Source: Burkholderiales bacterium (GTDB lineage: Bacteria; Pseudomonadota; Gammaproteobacteria; Burkholderiales; SG8-39). From it: 18,090 bases of DNA. The notes beneath the pieces were generated by a model, which saw only the letters and a program-made list of their open reading frames with translations, was not told the origin of the DNA and made no database searches. The DNA is taken from NCBI GenBank assembly GCA_029266935.1, contig JAQSVY010000024.1, positions 1 through 18,090 of the forward strand, in the 5' to 3' direction. Of this stretch, positions 16,677 to 18,090 are shown in pieces. Position 1 is the first letter of the stretch. The number at the start of each line of letters is the position of its first letter. Position numbers and translations under genes: made by a program.

Positions 16677-16969
16677 GCTCATCCTCCTTGTTGGCGTTGC
16701 CGACGAGCGATCGGCGGCCCTTCTCGCGAGGCGTGGAGCTTCGCCCGCGGTGAAAACAAAGGCAAGAAATTTCACCCGCCAGAGTTCTGCGAAACTTCGG
16801 CGAGTCCCAGGCCCGCCTCGGGCATATACGCACGACGGCTTTACTCGATGAGATCAGCATTGAGGGTTCACCGCGCGAACGCTCGGCAAGGCACTTTAGC
16901 AAAATACCCGGAAAGCCGATTGGCGATTATTGTGGCGGTGCGCGAGCCTACGAATGCGGGCGACGCGGT
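16677..16969 (-). promoter_or_regulatory. Upstream region of dctP (presumed promoter)
   Basis: These 293 nt lie between the dctP start and the stop of the second exporter gene, both minus strand. The AAGGAGG ribosome site is at its dctP end. The rest is more AT-rich than the flanking genes (for example around 16745-16790 and 16890-16935), as expected of a promoter region, but I cannot pick a convincing -35/-10 pair. I see no convincing gene in it. Confidence 0.4.
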
Positions 16970-17872
16970 CTATCCGCCTGCCGCGGGCTTCTGAAGCGCG
17001 AGGGCCACACCGCTAAGTGTCAAGGTCAAGGCAAGGGCCTCACGTACACCCAGGGGCTCTCCCAGGATCGGAACTGCGGAGAGGACGCCCACGAGAGGCA
17101 CCAGGAGTATGCCGGTCGAGGCGGTGGTGGGCAGTAGGCGTTTCACGGCCGCGAACCAGCCGAGATAACACGCCCCCATAGGCACAACCGCCATGTAGAT
17201 GAGGCTTGCCCAGCCAACCGGGGTGAGCGCGGAAGGATCGGGCTGCTCAAAGGTGAGCCCGGCGATGATCATCGGCAGGCAGCCCAGGCCTACCAGCCAG
17301 GCAGTGTGCGCGAGCGGGGAGAGGGGCACTGCCACCTGCGCCGTCACCGTGCCGAAGGCAAACAGGATCGCGGCTCCGAGCGCAAGCAGGATACCGGGCA
17401 GCTTCCCCGATCCGAGCGCAAGGCCGGCCCCGGAAAGGAGCACGGCAATTCCGGCCATCCCAAGCGCGAGCGCTGCTAAAGCCCGTGCCGTTGGGCGATC
17501 GCCGCGGATCGGCCATGCGAGCAGCGTCGCCCAAATCGGCATCGTGTAGACGAGTAAAGCGCCTTCGGCGACGGTAAGCCAGACCATCGCCAGGGTCGAG
17601 AGGCCCATCCAGGCAAACACGTTGGTAGCCGCGGCGAGCGCAAGCGGTCGGAAGGTGCCGAGTGGCACCAACAGGCGCTCGCCACGGAGCGCCGCAAAGG
17701 CCGCCAGGCCTAGGGCCGCCGCGATCCCAGCGGTGCCGCGGGAGAACAGTGGGGGCCATTCGCGCAGGAGAAGCTTGATGATCGGCCAGTTCAGGCCCCA
17801 GCCGATCGCAGTCACGCCGATGGCCAGCAGACCGATGCGTCTCGACCGGAGCTGGGCATCGGGCGAAGCCAT
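16970..17872 (-). CDS. EamA-family (drug/metabolite transporter superfamily) permease, second copy
   Basis: A 300-residue ten-helix inner-membrane permease with two EamA repeats (about 12-148 and 158-294). The first helix is IGLLAIGVTAIGWGLNWPII (13-32), repeat 1 carries YTMPIWATLLAWPIRGDRPT (109-128), and repeat 2 the parallel VGVLSAVPILGEPLGVREAL (261-280). These proteins usually export amino acids or metabolites, and the substrate is unknown here. ATG 17872 gives the normal length and begins just before helix 1, but its AAGGGAG site is 13 nt away, which is long. An upstream in-frame ATG at 17962 would add 30 residues containing three closely spaced cysteines; I consider this less likely. 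It shares the fold and the YxMPIW segment with the exporter at 5215-6213 but is otherwise clearly diverged. Confidence 0.88.
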   Translation of the reverse strand: MASPDAQLRSRRIGLLAIGVTAIGWGLNWPIIKLLLREWPPLFSRGTAGIAAALGLAAFAALRGERLLVPLGTFRPLALAAATNVFAWMGLSTLAMVWLTVAEGALLVYTMPIWATLLAWPIRGDRPTARALAALALGMAGIAVLLSGAGLALGSGKLPGILLALGAAILFAFGTVTAQVAVPLSPLAHTAWLVGLGCLPMIIAGLTFEQPDPSALTPVGWASLIYMAVVPMGACYLGWFAAVKRLLPTTASTGILLVPLVGVLSAVPILGEPLGVREALALTLTLSGVALALQKPAAGG

Positions 17873-17981
17873 AGCAGGTAGTCCGCTCCCTTGGTCACCT
17901 TTGGTCCCATGACGATAATCTGCTTCGCAGGCATGACAACTGGGACTGCAAGAAGCTTGCATCGAAGGCTCGTCGCGTTCC

Positions 17982-18090
17982 TCATTGCATCTCAGGGCGG
18001 AACAAAGAGCGCCGGCTGATTATCTTTCCCGCGACCATAAACACGCCGTCGCCCGTGTAGTGGAGTGTCGCGGGGTGTTTTGGCGAGCGT
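17982..18090 (-). CDS. Possible 3' end of an unrecognised gene
   Basis: A minus-strand frame is open from the window edge to a TGA at 17982-17984 and reads about 35 residues, including PATLHYTGDGVFMVAGKI and ending RSLFRPEMQ. The composition is protein-like, but I do not recognise the family and the frame is too short to judge. Other frames here are also partly open. Confidence 0.25.
   Translation of the reverse strand, partial: RSPKHPATLHYTGDGVFMVAGKIISRRSLFRPEMQ

Noticed and set aside
14122..16902. Very long minus-strand open frame (926 codons) across dctM and dctP
   Set aside because: It is rich in Arg, Asp, Glu and Gly without domain signatures and is the shadow of GC-rich dctM and dctP in another frame.

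Overview
The window is about 18 kb of GC-rich bacterial DNA. Dense co-directional gene sets, TRAP transport genes, HyuA/HyuB pairs and GCC/CTC/ATC-rich codon use suggest an alphaproteobacterium from soil or a similar habitat. I cannot name a genus. I see no rRNA or tRNA genes, CRISPR array, insertion sequence or phage gene. The content looks like a nutrient-scavenging (catabolic) island for amide, lactam or N-acyl compounds.

Left half, minus strand, read from about 6.2 kb down to 1: an EamA-family exporter, a gamma-glutamyltransferase-family Ntn-hydrolase, a two-part FMN/[4Fe-4S]/FAD oxidoreductase of the 2,4-dienoyl-CoA reductase / trimethylamine dehydrogenase / N-methylproline demethylase type, and an M20 metallo-deacylase whose 3' end is cut off by the window edge. 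The exporter and transferase genes are 26 nt apart, and the oxidoreductase and M20 genes 46 nt apart. A 319-nt gap with no convincing gene separates the two pairs.

Right half, plus strand, starting divergently at about 6.3 kb: hyuA1, hyuB1, hyuA2, hyuB2, dctQ and dctM. Their stop and start codons overlap or nearly touch, so this is very probably one operon. It encodes two successive ATP-dependent hydantoinase/5-oxoprolinase A+B pairs followed by the membrane subunits of a TRAP transporter. The first gene, hyuA1, is broken. Compared with its neighbour hyuA2 it has lost roughly 157 nt between the ATPase core and the C-terminal domain, and the two remaining pieces are in different frames. The solute-binding protein gene dctP lies on the opposite strand, convergent with dctM, and a perfect 9-bp hairpin sits between the two ends. 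A second EamA exporter gene lies upstream of dctP on the same strand. The last about 100 nt may hold the 3' end of an unrecognised minus-strand gene.

How the parts may work together (inference): the TRAP system imports an acidic N-containing solute, HyuA/HyuB opens a lactam or hydantoin-like ring using ATP, the GGT-family and M20 enzymes cut amide or N-acyl bonds, the flavoprotein reduces or N-demethylates an intermediate, and EamA proteins export products or surplus amino acids. The substrate cannot be read from the sequence.
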